64,000 nucleotides of DNA from Silurus meridionalis (taxonomy: Eukaryota > Chordata > Actinopteri > Siluriformes > Siluridae). A program made the translations under genes and the position numbers. Positions within the stretch are counted from its first letter, which is position 1, and every line of letters begins with the position of its first letter. The notes beneath the pieces are model-generated. The model saw only the letters and a list, made by a program, of their open reading frames with translations. It did no database searches and was not told the origin of the DNA. The stretch is from contig NC_060909.1 in assembly GCF_014805685.1 (NCBI RefSeq), positions 4,703,792 to 4,767,791 of the forward strand, written 5' to 3'. Positions 25,537 through 37,926 of this stretch are shown piece by piece.

Positions 25537-25770
25537 AGAATCAGAATATTGTACTTTATTGATCCCACAAAGAAAGTGTTGGGTTTTAGTTGCACACAGC
25601 GATATGTAAGTAAAATAAAAGATAAGAAATGTAAATTAAAATATACATATTAAGTAATACATTAAGATTAGATGCTGTGCAATCAATGAAATTCCCATCA
25701 TATTGAGATATAATGTATGAAATTTGTAGCAGAAGTGAAACAGATGGACAAAAAGTCAGACTACAATTTC
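25537..25770 (-). repeat. LINE 3'-tail fragment (TTTATTGATCCC type)
   Basis: CAGAATATTGTACTTTATTG followed by ATCCCA is the antisense 3' end common to a fish LINE family. The ATGAAATTTGTAGCAGAAG and GAAACAGATGG blocks recur at about 32145-32170. No coding part remains. Confidence 0.55.
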
Positions 25771-25799
25771 TAAGTGTCTTAGCCTTTTTAAACATCTGA

Positions 25800-25915
25800 A
25801 TAGTTGAGGCTTAAGGGTCTAGAACTTGCTGCTTGGTGGGGCTGGGATTTAAACTCATGGCTTTCTAATCTAAATCCAATGTCTTTACCACTAAGCGACC
25901 ACTTCCTCAATGCCA
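25800..25915 (-). repeat. tRNA-like short interspersed repeat fragment
   Basis: GGGCTGGGATTTAAACTCATG and ACCACTAAGCGACCAC form an antisense B-box-like and A-box-like pair, as in the copies at 1.84-1.97 and 53.2-53.4 kb. Confidence 0.45.
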
Positions 25916-26949
25916 CAGAACAACCATTATACTGTTTTCCTTGTCAATTGTACGTATTGTAGGATCAATTCCTCTGGGTTTCACATAAGGCAGTGTTTGG
26001 ACAATTAACTCTGAGAAAGAAGCAGACTTGTACTACAAATACAGTCATTTGAAGACAGACTGGAGGATAGAGAGAGACAGCGATAGAAAGAAAGGGAGAG
26101 AAAGAAAAATGAGCAAGAGCCAGCTAGCATGATTGGATTTTCCGTCAACTAGCTATGGGCTGTGTGCGGATCCCTGGCTCCCACGTGTGGGCTTCTGTTA
26201 CTCTGTCTCGTCTAGCGATATGAAGCCAGGGCTGATCGGATGTCTCTGAGCTCTGATGAAATAAGACCTCTTTTTTTTTTTACGGTGGTTAACCTCACAG
26301 GTAATGCATGCAAATCAGCTTCTTAGCAAGCATTAGCACATGAAAGTGGCAGTTAGAGGCCTTGGTGCCCTGTGACGGCCACACTTTGTATGGTAAATAG
26401 AAACGCCTCTGGGTCCCAGGAGGGATGGCGGAGCGACGGCGAGAGAGAGTGTTTAGCCAGTGGTGTTATTGAACATTTTAACCTTTGCTGTCCGCTCAAG
26501 GAGGAACTGGACACATTGCTCTCAGATCAATTGCAAATTAGACGGGGGGATTTACTGAGGAGGGAATGAAACACGACGGGGGCATGCTACACCAGGAAAA
26601 TAATCATCATGTGGGGTGATGGATCACCCTGAATTTGATAATTCACTCAAACAAGCATGTTTATAAAGCCTGTCTTCTGCCTCGCAGCCAGAGGGATCGT
26701 CAGATTTGCAGTTAGAGACAATCGATCAACATGTTCTTACCAATCAGATTCACAAATGCAGCAGTGCGCTAATATAAGAAGGGCTTCTATAAGAATTGTA
26801 CGACGAGACACTTTGCTCTTTGTCCGTGCTTGAATTTATAGAGCTTTAAAGTACTTCAGCCACATCATCAGTACAAATAAGGGGTATGAACTAACCGAAG
26901 AGTGACCACATAACCACATTCCCAATAAATATTAGATACATAATTCATG

Positions 26950-27050
26950 ACACCACAGTGGCACAACAGTTATTTTTAGCTTCCAGCCTCAGGGTTTGAT
27001 CCTGAGATCAGGTTATTGTCTCTGTAGAGTTTCACATGTTCTCCCCTCCA
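26950..27050 (+). repeat. Interspersed repeat fragment (GTTTCACATGTTCTCCCC type)
   Basis: It holds CAGTGGCACAACAG, CAGGGTTTGATCCTGAG and GAGTTTCACATGTTCTCCCC in the order known from a common fish repeat. A differently truncated antisense copy lies at 57.66-57.86 kb. Confidence 0.5.
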
Positions 27051-27153
27051 TTTATTTTTTTATATACGGTATATCATGCTAGGTTTAAAAAAATTTATTG
27101 TACGCGCCAGGATAAAATTTTAACACACAAGCAAAGTAAAGATTTTAAAAGTA

Positions 27154-27282
27154 TTCACTATATTGAAAAAGTATTAGGACACCTGGCTTTTTCAGCCATA
27201 TTTACAGCATTTAGCACAAGACGTACAAAAGTGCTTTCAAGTCTTTATCAAAGAATACATTAGCGCAGGTTCACGAAGATTC
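27154..27282 (+). mobile_element. Tc1-derived MITE, left part (split copy)
   Basis: It starts TCACTATATTGAAAAAGTATTAGGACACCTGG. The matching right part lies at 27890-28218; the interval holds a SINE and another repeat, so the copy was probably interrupted by later insertions. Confidence 0.65.
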
Positions 27283-27336
27283 AGATTCAGGATACCATCA
27301 ACCTAAATAAAAGATTTTTAAAATCCTAACAAAGTT

Positions 27337-27570
27337 TTGGTCCCCTGGTGGTCTAGTGGTTAGGATGCGGCTCTCACCGCTGTGGCCCGGGTTCGATCCC
27401 CGGTCAGGGAACCAACCCCAGCCACTCTTAGTGCCGGTCCCAAGCCCGGATAAATTGCGTTAGAAAGGGCATCCAGCGTAAAAACGTGCCAAATCAAACA
27501 TGCGGATGATCCACTGTGGCGAGCCCTGATGGGAGAGGCCGAAAAAAAAAAAAAAGAAAAACAAACAGGC
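27337..27570 (+). mobile_element. SINE with tRNA-Glu-derived head and LINE-like tail
   Basis: The head reads TCCCCTGGTGGTCTAGTGG with a GGTTCGATCCCCGG B box, almost identical to vertebrate tRNA-Glu(CTC), but two bases are missing in the anticodon arm. The body is followed by a tail with GCGGATGATCCACTGTGGCG and an A-rich end. Nearly the same unit is at 35532-35765. The possible target duplication AACAAAGT (27328 and 27573) is short and uncertain. Confidence 0.85.
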
Positions 27571-27584
27571 AAAACAAAGTGCTT

Positions 27585-27790
27585 GTGTAAGTGTTTCAGG
27601 AACAGGGAAAAACTGTCTTGAAGATAGACAGTGACTTAGCAGGGGGTAATTTTATTCCACCACCTCAGTGCCAGAACAGAAAAGATTCTTCATGTATACC
27701 TATACCTCCCTTTTACCCTGAGAGACATTGGGACCAGTTGAGCAATGCTCGGAGATTTGAAGGAGTGTGGTGATAAGAGCTTGTAGGTTA
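27585..27790 (+). repeat. Interspersed repeat, CAGTGACTTAGC / CCACCACCTC family
   Basis: Blocks GTGTTTCAGG, TTGAAGATAGACAGTGACTTAGC, TTCCACCACCTCAGTGCCAGAA and CCCTGAGAGACATTGGGACC are shared, in order, with 42.7-42.9 kb. The class is not assigned. Confidence 0.6.
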
Positions 27791-27889
27791 AAGGGTGCTG
27801 GCCCATTTTGTGTTTTTTGTTCAATCCTCAGTTTTTTTGTTTTTTTTTATCTGATCACAGCCATTTACGATGCTGACTCAAACAGTTCC

Positions 27890-28218
27890 CACAACCTTGG
27901 AGGCAGACAATTGTGTCAATGTTTTTGGATGCGGAGGCATTAAATGTTTCCTTCACTTAAACTAAGAGACTCAAACCTGTTCCAGCAAGACAGTGCCCCT
28001 GTGCACAAAACCAGATCCACATGCCACCTCACCTTTCATCAGTACCTGACCTCAGTTATGCTCTTGTGGCTTCTGAATGAACACAAATCTCTGCAACCAC
28101 ATACCAGAACAGTGGAGGTTTTTATAGTGTAAATAAGGACTGTGTGTGGAATGGGATGTCCAAAAATCACATCAAAATTTTACAATCAGGTTTCCACATT
28201 TTTTTTCCATATAGTGTA
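27890..28218 (+). mobile_element. Tc1-derived MITE, right part (split copy)
   Basis: It contains CCTGTTCCAGCAAGACAGTG, the GTACCTGACCTCAGTTATGC block and ends with TTCCATATAGTGTA, as at 7.5 kb. Confidence 0.7.
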
Positions 28219-28645
28219 TGTTTACAGACCAGCAAACCGGTGTTTTTATTGATATTTTGATTAAAAACTTTCTTAGAAGTTTTCCATTTATTTGCAGTAA
28301 CACACTTAAACACTAATGTATTATATAGAAATGTTCATGTACCCTGGTGATAAATTGAGAAGGTTAAAATTATACACAAAATGTAATTTAATACACATAA
28401 TTCAGTCAATTAAGGCTTGAAGATTCGAGGCTGTAATCAAGTTATAAATGAGGTACAAACTTCACAAACAAATGAGGGCAATGTTGTGCAGTTACTTCTG
28501 TAGACATAAAGTCAAATATTTTAGTTTTGTTGTGTTAAAGATTATAAATCGGTTAATTGTTCAATGGAGTGTTACTGCCGAATAATAAGAAGAAGAGGAA
28601 GATGAAGAAGATGAAGAAGAAACAAATAACAGCAAAGTAGTAATA

Positions 28646-28646
28646 C

Positions 28647-28738
<92 letters not shown>

Positions 28739-28758
28739 GGATGGATGGATCGATAGAT
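28646..28758. repeat. (GATA)n microsatellite
   Basis: About 23 GATA units followed by GGAT variants. An (AG)n tract follows at about 28888-28914. Confidence 0.97.
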
Positions 28759-29773
28759 CTTTTTTTTCATAATTACATAAACTTGTTAATAGTGGAAACT
28801 CACATTTGTCTTCAACCAGAAAGTAATTTTGACAAAATGAATGTATATAAAATGCTGCATATTTTATTACTGAATTTATTACAGAAAAGAGAGAGAGAGA
28901 GAGAGAGAGAGAGATCTAGAAAGCCATCCTGCGAAACGTGTATACACAGTGACAGTGTGTCATCTCACTCCAGGCAAAGTGCGCTGTATTACGTCTGTGT
29001 GGTGCCTCAATGCCTGGATTCAGTGCCACAGCGAAGCAGACCACTTTCATTAATCAGCTATTTGAGCTCTAATCTAGCAGGTCCTCTCAGCAGCCACACC
29101 ATGACGTTAGCTCGACCTGTCACAGCTCTTCCAAATATCATTAAAGCAAATGGATTTCCTCTGAGGAGGAGTGAGGAGTTACATATCCAGTTCCATTTAG
29201 CGCGAAGGCAACAGTCTCATCTTTCACACACTCTCTCTTCCTTGTATATCCTTTGCCCTCTGTGACTACACTTTATCCATACCTTTCCACTCTGTCTGGA
29301 TGAAAGCCGTTCAATCACGGGACAATACACACTCTGTAGCAAGCTGTTAAAAAGCTGCTGTTGAGACGCAGAGCGCGGGTTACGCTCTTGTTGTTTTGTG
29401 TGCTTTCAGTAAAAGTGCAGGGTGGAATAAGCCTTCGGGTGGTGGCGGTGGCAGGAGCCACAGCCGAACGTGCTGATGCAGAAGTTTACTCTTGCATGAC
29501 TTTTACCTGAGAGGATTTCGAAGTCGTTTTTGTTTTGTTTCGCTGCGTCTTATAGGTCCATGACTTTTGTTTGCTGCTTTTTATGATAATGCTGGAGAGT
29601 GGGGTCTCTTTCAATTTCTTTCCCTATTTCTCATCCTTTCCAGGTGTCTGATCAAAGCCCACCACTGATTGAAAGAATTGCTTTTGTTTTTACTTTCACT
29701 GGATGCTTGATTTAATGCTTTACTATCTCTATATGTTTTCTTTTGTTTTCTTTTCCTCTCATTCTGTCCCAAG

Positions 29774-30051
29774 TTGCAGTCATTCCTGCAGGTGAATGTC
29801 ACCCAGGTGCACGTGGACGAGTGTGTGGCAGTGGACTGCAGCGGAGGAGGAGGCTGTATGAATAGACTAAGCGTGAGCGAGAGGCCTTCGGTTGTGGATT
29901 CCGACAGTATGGCTCTGGTGTCCGTGACATTAGAGTCCACAGCTGTGTGCAGCTGTTCGGCCCGGGAACACCTTCACCAGGGCTGCTCCACCTATCCCAG
30001 GAACCCCTGCCACAATGGCGGATTGTGTGTGGACACGCAGAACGGATACAG
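29774..30051 (+). CDS. Type III classical cadherin, exon 6: PCCD end, Cys-rich segment and first part of EGF-like module
   Basis: A 278-bp exon. It reads LQSFLQVNVTQVHVDECVAV, then DCSGGGGCMNRL, a spacer, CSCSAREHLHQGC, and the first half of an EGF module, NPCHNGGLCVDTQNGY, completed in the next exon. V-x-V-D-E-C followed by paired cysteines is the Cys-rich end of the juxtamembrane region in neural-cadherin-type proteins. The acceptor GTCCCAAG at 29773 fits the preceding phase 0. Two more AGs (after 29779 and 29791) would also keep frame. The donor is ACAG/GTTAGA at 30052, phase 2. Confidence 0.95.
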
Positions 30052-30347
30052 GTTAGACGCTTTTGAATGGTGTGTCCCAGTGTACATGCGTGGCTTTGCA
30101 CTAGAACTGTACTTTTTTAGCCAGTAATAACAGACTCTCGATTTGCAGTGCTTTTTCTCTGGTCAAAAAAAACACATTTATGCTTGCATCGATTTACTAC
30201 ATCACCTTCTCAGCCGAATACTTTGGCATAAACAGTGCCTAACAAAAAGCATTTCACTGATTGAAAGCTGATTTCTGAAAGGTTCTGTAACAATACTTTC
30301 GACTGTACTGTGTACATTAGCAGTGAGAACGTGGGCTTTGGTACCCC

Positions 30348-31016
30348 AGGGTTGCAGGGTCAGGTAAATGTCTGGAAACTTTCCAAAAACTTTCCATGGG
30401 ACTTCCATCGGGGGAATTTGGTAAATATTCCAAGTTGGAAACATACCAGGAATTTTTGAGACTTGGGACTATGGAAATTTACAGGAATGTTTGTGAATTC
30501 ATTAGAAACTTGGGAAATGTATAAACTGTATCATATACACACATAACATATATAAACATTTTGTTTGGTCTTAAGCTGACATGCATGCAAATGGCTTGTT
30601 AAATTGTAAATTGTAAATTGTTAATATAGTTGCGAAATATTTTACACACAAGGAATTTGAAACATTAAAGTATGTAATATTTGTCATTTACATGAATACT
30701 CAACCAAGATGGAAATTTTTTGTTTACAATATTTTGTGTGCAGAATTTAAGAATGTATCTGTGTTATGTTATGGAGGAATGCACGGTGCATGTAGGGGGC
30801 GTGGCCTCAGTGGCCCTGCAGTAAGTGTGCTGTGTGCATGTGGTGGATGAATGTGCAGAATTAAACAGAAATGTCATCAAGTCTGGATGTTTTAACCAAG
30901 AATATTCTACAAGTTTTTTTTTTTAAGCTCTCTGTTATTGGCAAATGTGCAATTTTGTTTATTCCCAATCATTCCTGTGAATTCCCATTGAAAATGTTCA
31001 GTCTTCTGCAACCCTA
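30348..31016. mobile_element. Non-autonomous TIR element (GGGTTGCAG ends)
   Basis: The left end AGGGTTGCAGGG and right end CTTCTGCAACCCTAC are inverted. The interior near the left end carries GGAAACTTTCCAAAAACTTT and related palindromic blocks, of a type known from fish genomes. About 670 bp with no open frame. Confidence 0.65.
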
Positions 31017-31908
31017 CACATGACGGGTTTGACCATTTAAAAGACATTCTATATCATTTCATTAAAGCCTTTCAATCCACTTAGGAAGATGCATTCATTC
31101 ACAAAAATGCGTAATCATGCAGTAATTAGTACAGCAAAGAAAATGCCCAAAATGGCTAAATTTGAACCTTCGAATGGTTTTTACAAGTTTATGGTCAGTC
31201 AATTGATAAGCTTTACAGTGAATATTGTTCTCTACAATGTCGATGAGCTTCAAACAGTTGATGGAAGATTGAAATATTTTGTGAGCCCACACACAAGTTG
31301 AAATTGACATCAAACAGTTTGATCATAATCTTGATTTTACCTGTGTACAATATTCTGGTATAAATCCGAATTTCCTACTTTTAGCTTTAATGTAAAGTAA
31401 TTGAGCAAATGGTGGCACTCGAGTTCTCAGGAGTTCTTTTGCTTTTTCATTCTCGCTACCTTCCTGGTCAGGGATATATTGTTAAGAGCATTAAAAGCTT
31501 TAAATAACAATTTTTTGCCCAGGAGTATAAACCCAAAGCTTAGTTTGCAGATCCAGCATGTCAAACAAGCAAATAAATCGAGCTACATACAGTCTGTGCA
31601 GGCTTAAAATGTTATAAAATTGATCATATACGTTATTAAGACTGGCCTGTGATAGAGGTGGGTGATAGCCAACATTTTAATTATCCCATTGAACCATTCT
31701 GGCTCATTTATTACATCCAATGGAGACCTTTTCTTCATGGAAAAGCACATTATTTTTTGCTAATAGAATGGAAAATGCTAAGTAATTAATGGTTTTTCCA
31801 ATTTCTTAGAGATCTGGAGTAGTTTCATCAGGTGATTTAGCAGCTGCTGGTGGTCCACTTACTTCGTTGTATTAATTTCTTTCAGTGCAGTAGAGAGTGA
31901 ATTAACTA

Positions 31909-31911
<3 letters not shown>

Positions 31912-31985
<74 letters not shown>

Positions 31986-32008
31986 ATTTTTTTTTTTTTT
32001 TTTTTTTT
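31912..32008. repeat. (TA)n microsatellite followed by poly-T
   Basis: About 36 TA units to 31985, then a T run at 31987-32008, next to a LINE tail fragment. Confidence 0.97.
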
Positions 32009-32230
32009 AATCAGAATACTCCCATAGGGAAAAAAGTCAAGTTAATCTTTAAAGTAAAGTGTTAAAAATAAGAAAAGAAAAATGTAAATATATACAAATT
32101 AAGTTATATATTAAGTGAAAAGAAATATGTAGCAGCATGAAATGAAATTTGTAGCAGCAGTGAAACAGATGGCAGAAATGACTATAGTGATATACAAGTA
32201 ATTGCATTTGATTTTTAAGTATTTTAAAGT
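32009..32230 (-). repeat. LINE 3'-tail fragment, same family as 25.5 kb
   Basis: Shares ATGAAATTTGTAGCAGCAG and GAAACAGATGG with 25.7 kb in the same order, after an AATCAGAATACT / CCCATAGGG start. Confidence 0.5.
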
Positions 32231-33238
32231 TTTGAAATCACACATCAGCACCAAACTGTTGAAGTGAGTGCAAAAGCTGAATTGTCTGTGTAAATGACTT
32301 GTTGCTTAGTAGCTGTTATGATATTATGGGATGTTAAGCATGTATAGACCATGCTACTGGCCATAACAGGGCTATCAGTTTAATACACTCCTGGGTAGTG
32401 TATTATGTACTGTAATGATGTGCCATTATGGGGGGGAAAAAAAGTTGTTGTTTTTTTATTAAATGAATCTGCTTACACTAAGCCGAAGATTACAAATGTA
32501 TTACGTCATCAGTCTAAATAAGTCTAGTTGGTGTATATTTTTTAAAATAAAAAGTTGACAAAATGTCTTGTAATTAACAGCCTTGTGTGGGGGTTTGTCA
32601 GTGTTCCCACATACAGCACCTGCATGTTCTTCATTTTCCCAACATTTACCTCTCATTCATTGATGCTAATTAATCAATGTAATAAAAATCGCTCCAACAT
32701 TTCACTATAGTTACAGCATTAAATTACATCACTTTAATCTAAAGTGTATGATGTTTGAATGTAGCTACAAAAGTAAATAAAAACAATTGTTCTACAAGAA
32801 TATTTTAGTGATTATGCGGGGCATTTTTATTGTTTTCTGTTTGTTTGATCGGCCCAAAACAAAAGACAGTAAAAAAAAAAATAAGTCAAATGTGGGATCC
32901 GATTGCACAAACAGTTTAGTCAATAATGCATTCATTTGAACCTCATCCCATTTCACAATTCCTGACATTCCTGGCCTTTTTTTTCTGTTTTTCACTTTTG
33001 CTTTGCAATCAGGAAAACAGGGCCTTGTAGGCTTTAAATGTTCATAACTTGTGGAGAAACCTGTCTGCATGTAGCAAAGACAGTTCAGCAGTGTGTCTTG
33101 CTTGTATCTCGAAGCACATGAGGTCACTAGCTTTGTATACGATGCAAATGAAACCGGATTTATTCATAATGTTGTAACCCGGAGTCATTGAGAAGGTTGC
33201 TGGAGGCTCTGCTGTCAGGAATCGTCGTATCATTGCAG

Positions 33239-33335
33239 CTGTCAAGTCAAGTTTATTTCTATAGCACTTTTCACAACAGACATTGTCTCAAAGCAGCTTT
33301 ACAGAAATCAACAGTCAAGGTGAATGGTATGCATT
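33239..33335 (-). repeat. L2-like LINE 3' tail
   Basis: The plus strand reads AAGTCAAGTTTATTTCTATAGC, then ACAACAGACATTGTCTCAAAG, CAGCTTTACAGAAATCAACAG: the inverted 3' end typical of fish L2 elements, with the short repeat GTCAA at the terminus. Confidence 0.65.
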
Positions 33336-34766
33336 TATCCCTGATGAGCAAGCCTGATGAGCAAGCTGTCTGGGTTTGGAGATGGAAAGGTTTATGTTGG
33401 TTGGGCCTGCGCTCTTGTGCTTGCGGTCAATTAACAGTACGTAAGTAATAGACTAAATGCAACATATTAAAAGTCGGGTCTCTGTAGAGGATGATGAAAG
33501 GGAGTGTGATGTAACGGTGTGCAAGAGTTCGAGCTCTGAACAAGTCAGCCTGAAACGTTCCCTTCTCACTCGTTCTCATGCTCAACGGCATCTTGGAGAA
33601 TGCCAAATGACTTAAGTTCAAATGAACTTTCCAGATAGAGCTCATCTAATATTTGTAAGGTTAATCCTCTCACCACTGAGGGTTCTTGCGAATATGAGGT
33701 ACGGCAAGCTGTTCTTCTGCCCGCTATTTAATTCAGTTACCGAGGTATTGCACGACTATTGATTTTCCTTACAGAATAACAATACACTTTGAGATGGAGG
33801 GAGGAGCGGTGATGGATGAGAGAGGATTTTTATATATTTATTTATTTCGTGTTGGAATAGTTTAGTTAATAAACCAAATCCTTAGTGTCACTCAAGAGGT
33901 TGCTGGCAGACAGAATATTGTTGACATCTTTAATTTCTCATCAGAAACATCTCTGACAACCTTCTTTCTATGGGAAATGATGCAAAATATGTGCAGAAGG
34001 TTGGACTTATTGCTCAAGGGACCTCAGTTCCTTTCTGATCTAAATGATCACTTTGAGATACGCGGAAGTAAAATCTGTATGCGAGATTAACTATTTAATG
34101 TCTTTTAGTATTTCATCGAATGTTCTACATAGTATGGAATGAATATAAAAAAAAAATAAAGACAGAGTTCGTTTCTGTGGTAATGATGCGAAGTGTTTAC
34201 AAATGCAGTATAATTAATATCCCGTAGAGTCATTAGTAATGCAGAGCAACAAACACATCATCAATATCAACTAGAGTATTCCAGGGAGCTTGCTTAAAAT
34301 TAAAATGCCACGCTTTTGATTGCCGCATAACGCATCAGATGGCAATCAAGACTTCCTTAAACACACGCACATGTCATCTAGGCCTCACCCGAGAGACTTG
34401 TGTTCTAGTATGTTTCACATCCTGTATATGCAGTAGCTAGCTACATTTAAAACTGAACAATGACTAAGAATTCAATGAAGAAAGAAAGATTCAGTAAATT
34501 CTGGTCGATCTGAATGAATTTTCAAATCCACACAGGATTATTTTGTTCTTTCTTACAAGAAATAATGGAAATGGCTTTTCTCCTTTGATACCTTGTGGTT
34601 TTATTATAGGCTACAATGATTTTTAACAGCACTGCGTGTTTCTGAAACGTGTTAATATCAGGGGCTTCTAATTGGTTTTATGGATTTGGATATGCATTTG
34701 ATGGTTTTCTGACAGAATTGCTACACAGGAGTAATATACCACTGTACTATACAGTACTTTTTACTT

Positions 34767-35366
34767 TAGTGGTGGACGAAGTACACATATCATGTCCTTG
34801 AGTTGAAGTAGAGATGCACTCGGGTAAAATATTACTCAATTTAAAGTAAAAGTGTCCCTTTAAACTTTTATCTAAGTAAAAGTACAAAAGTATTTACCTT
34901 CTAATGTACTTATCCAAAGTACTATGATTTATTATGGCTTTGATGTTCCGAATTATAATTTTTGTTATAAGACTCCTTGCTTATTCAAATCGGTTTATGT
35001 AAAAAGACTCTAATGTTACTTTTAATGCACCAATCTATTATTAGAATGATATTAGAGTCAAACACTGATAGATATGTATTACAATTTTCGGGAGCCCAAA
35101 ATCTTCTTTTCACCTGCTTCAAAAGATCGCACAAATCCGGCCACATTTTTTTAGCTAGGTTTTTATCCACTCATTAATAAAAAGGACTGACTGATTTTCC
35201 AAAATGTAGTTGAGTATAAAGTGAGATATTTGACTTTGAAATGTAGTGAAGTTAAAGTAAAAGTCTCCCCAAACGGAAATATATAATACAGTAAAGTACA
35301 GATACCCAAAAAAGCTACTTAAGTACAGTAACGAATTACATTTACTTCATTACTGTCCATCACTGC
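34767..35366. mobile_element. hAT-like non-autonomous element
   Basis: The left end TAGTGGTGGACGAAGTAC and right end CTGTCCATCACTGC are inverted (CAGTGRTGGAC). The interior near both ends is rich in AAGTAAAAGTAC-type blocks, as in a common fish hAT MITE. No clear 8-bp target duplication was found. Confidence 0.65.
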
Positions 35367-35531
35367 TTTTCCAATCCTGAACAGAAATGAATGCGTCGAC
35401 ATAAATGTGAGGTCCTGTCTCGTTGGACAGATCTGTTTCATGTATAACTAAACTGAAAACTAAATAGTTAGTCTGAAATACAAATCAGAATATATTGCTC
35501 TTTTTTTACAAGAAATAATGGAAAATGGTTT

Positions 35532-35765
35532 CGGTGGTTTAGTGGTTGGGATGCGGCGCTCTCACCACTGCAGCCCGGGTTCGATCCCCGGTCAGGGAAC
35601 CAACCCCAGCCATTAGGGTTGCACAAGCCTTAGTGCCGGTCCCAAGCTCAGATAAATAGGGAGGGTTGCGTTAGGAAGGGCATCCAGCGTAAAAAACCTG
35701 TGCCAAATCAAACATGCGGATGATCCGCTGTGGCGACCCCTAACGGGAGAAGCTGAAAGAAAGTT
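35532..35765 (+). mobile_element. SINE (tRNA-Glu head, LINE-like tail) with 16-bp target-site duplication
   Basis: The head has TCTAGTGG-like and GGTTCGATCCCCGG boxes; the body is nearly the same as at 27337; the tail reads GGATGATCCGCTGTGGCGAC and ends GAAGCTGAAAGAAAGT. The flanks TAATGGAAAATGGTTT at 35516-35531 and 35766-35781 are identical, so this is a complete retrotransposed copy. Confidence 0.92.
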
Positions 35766-36159
35766 TAATGGAAAATGGTTTGATTGATTTTCCATATGTA
35801 CATTCACTGTATGTTTCTGAAATGTGTTAATATCTGGGGTCATAATGGTTTAACAGGTGGCTTCTAATTGGTTTTATGGATTTAGGTATGCATTTGATGG
35901 ATTTCTAATGGAATGGCTACACAGGGGTCTTTGATAAAGGGGTGTTTTATTGACGTAATGAATACCTTCGAGATGTGACTCCTGTATTGCTAGAATATGC
36001 ATTGGTAATGGAGGTGTTAAGATATGTAGGAGGGAAGTATCCTTTAGGCTACAGAGACTGCAGAGTTGAATCATACAGTGTGTCAGAAAGATCACAAACT
36101 TCACTCTTAACACAATATGTAGAAATTATGACAATTTGAATCTAATAGCAGCATAGTGG

Positions 36160-36325
36160 AGAAGATGGTGGACTTCTGCTCAGAAGGTTATGAGCTCACA
36201 AGCCAGCAACTCCAAGCTGACACTACTGGGATCTTGAGCAAGGCTCTTAACCCTCAACTGCTCTGTTGTATGATTAAATAACTCGAATTCTGCTAAATAC
36301 TACAAATGTAAATGTAACAGCATAG
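36160..36325 (+). repeat. tRNA-like short interspersed repeat
   Basis: GAAGGTTATGAGCTCACAAGCC is followed by CACTACTGGGATCTTGAGCAAGGCTCTTAACCCTCAACTGCTC. The same order occurs at 39.6 and 40.05 kb. Confidence 0.5.
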
Positions 36326-37926
36326 TCGTGAGCTGGAGGTGAGCTTGGGGGCAGAACGTCTTATATAGAGTGGGCAGATGAAAGTTTTGGTAGAGAGATT
36401 TAAGTTGAGTATGTTAATATACTCACTGAGGATTTACTTAGTAACCTTTACTGAAGCAGAAAAAAATCTTAAATATTAAAAATCTCTTTTTCAAGAGTGA
36501 CATGTCCAAGCAGGCAACAAAAGACATGACAACAATTCACATGGCAACAACTGAAAAAATGAAATGCATTCAATTAAATTTTAAGAAATTTAAAAATAAA
36601 ATGGAAGTACCTAAAAAATAGAGTAAAGTATTATAGAAGCAACTTCCAATTTGTCTAGACTTGGCTAGAAGTTATTTCTAAGTGGCATCAATTTGACTGG
36701 TAAAGGGGGCAAAGTCAGCTTTGACTGCACTTGTAAGCTGTTATACTTACCATGTTGTAACGACATTGCATTCAGAACCAATTTTCCCAAGAAAATGATG
36801 TAATAAGTTCTTGAAACGCAGCAAAAGGATTCTGCACTTTGCTACCATGCTCTCTGCATAACAAACAGAATTCTTCTAGTTATTCTAAAGTTCTTGAAAA
36901 CGTGTTGCATGTACATGCAGATTTTTAGCAGAAGGCTGAGTTCAGAGTTTATGCAAACAGTTTCTTTATAATATCCAGCCTTAATTAAATTCAATTCAGA
37001 CTGACGGAGATCTTCGGTAATTATCATCGCCAGTGATTTCCGAATACGGCACCACATCATATGAACAAATATGAACAGACAGATGTGCACACATGTTCTC
37101 ATCACATGAGCTGTGATAGATGGCAATGGATGGCTGTTCTACTGCCAAGTCTCATTTGATTAATTAGGCAGTTGAACTAAAAAAACATGGAATGCCACTG
37201 GGAAGAAAGAAAATCCATATTCATCAGCAATCTGGAGTTGTTGTTATACTATGTGTCTTTTTTTTTTCTTTCTTTCTTTCTTTATCCGTCCTCACCGGAG
37301 AAACTAAAAACTATCCAAAATGTATGGTTTAGAATGTCATGCCGATATATTGTGTGCTCCCAGAGCAATTATGTTCTTTGCCAAATTCCTACTTGGTTTC
37401 TAATTAGATTGAGTAAATAAAGCTGTGAAACAGGCGTGTGTAATGGTATTTGCTTGTTGTGCTATTTCTGTTACAAAACCCAATGTGAATCTAAGCTTTC
37501 TACTCTGTATATTGGCTTGGGGTGGATATTAAGCTTTTTTTTTTGTCAGGGATAACCTGGACAGTGCCTCATTAGGGTGTAATTTAAATGCAGTACCAGT
37601 GCTTTTTCACACACCGTCTGCAAATATAGTGTGGAGTTACAGTAAGTGTTACACTTGTTTATGTCTGGCTCTCACAGGTTTGGTGGTGTTGCATAAATAT
37701 GCAAAACATTGCAGCGCATTCAGAGAGTGAGCACTGAGCAGCATTGCCATTTAGCCTCTGGAACTCTTAAGATGAATTTGAAATGAAATAAATATACATT
37801 TCTAGGCAATTCTAAACAATGAATGAGTAATTGAATGCATTTAAATTAAGATATGTTCATAATTAATAACTGAATGCTTTGTCTATACAGTATTTATAGA
37901 ATTTTTTTTATTGCAATAACAATTTA

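Noticed and set aside
27337..27412. tRNA-Glu gene
   Set aside because: The head resembles tRNA-Glu(CTC), but two bases are missing in the anticodon arm and it is fused to a SINE body and tail found again at 35.5 kb, so it is a SINE.
28741..29265. 174-codon plus-strand reading frame
   Set aside because: It starts in a GATA tract and crosses an AG tract; the rest has no recognisable domain and no splice or codon pattern like a gene.
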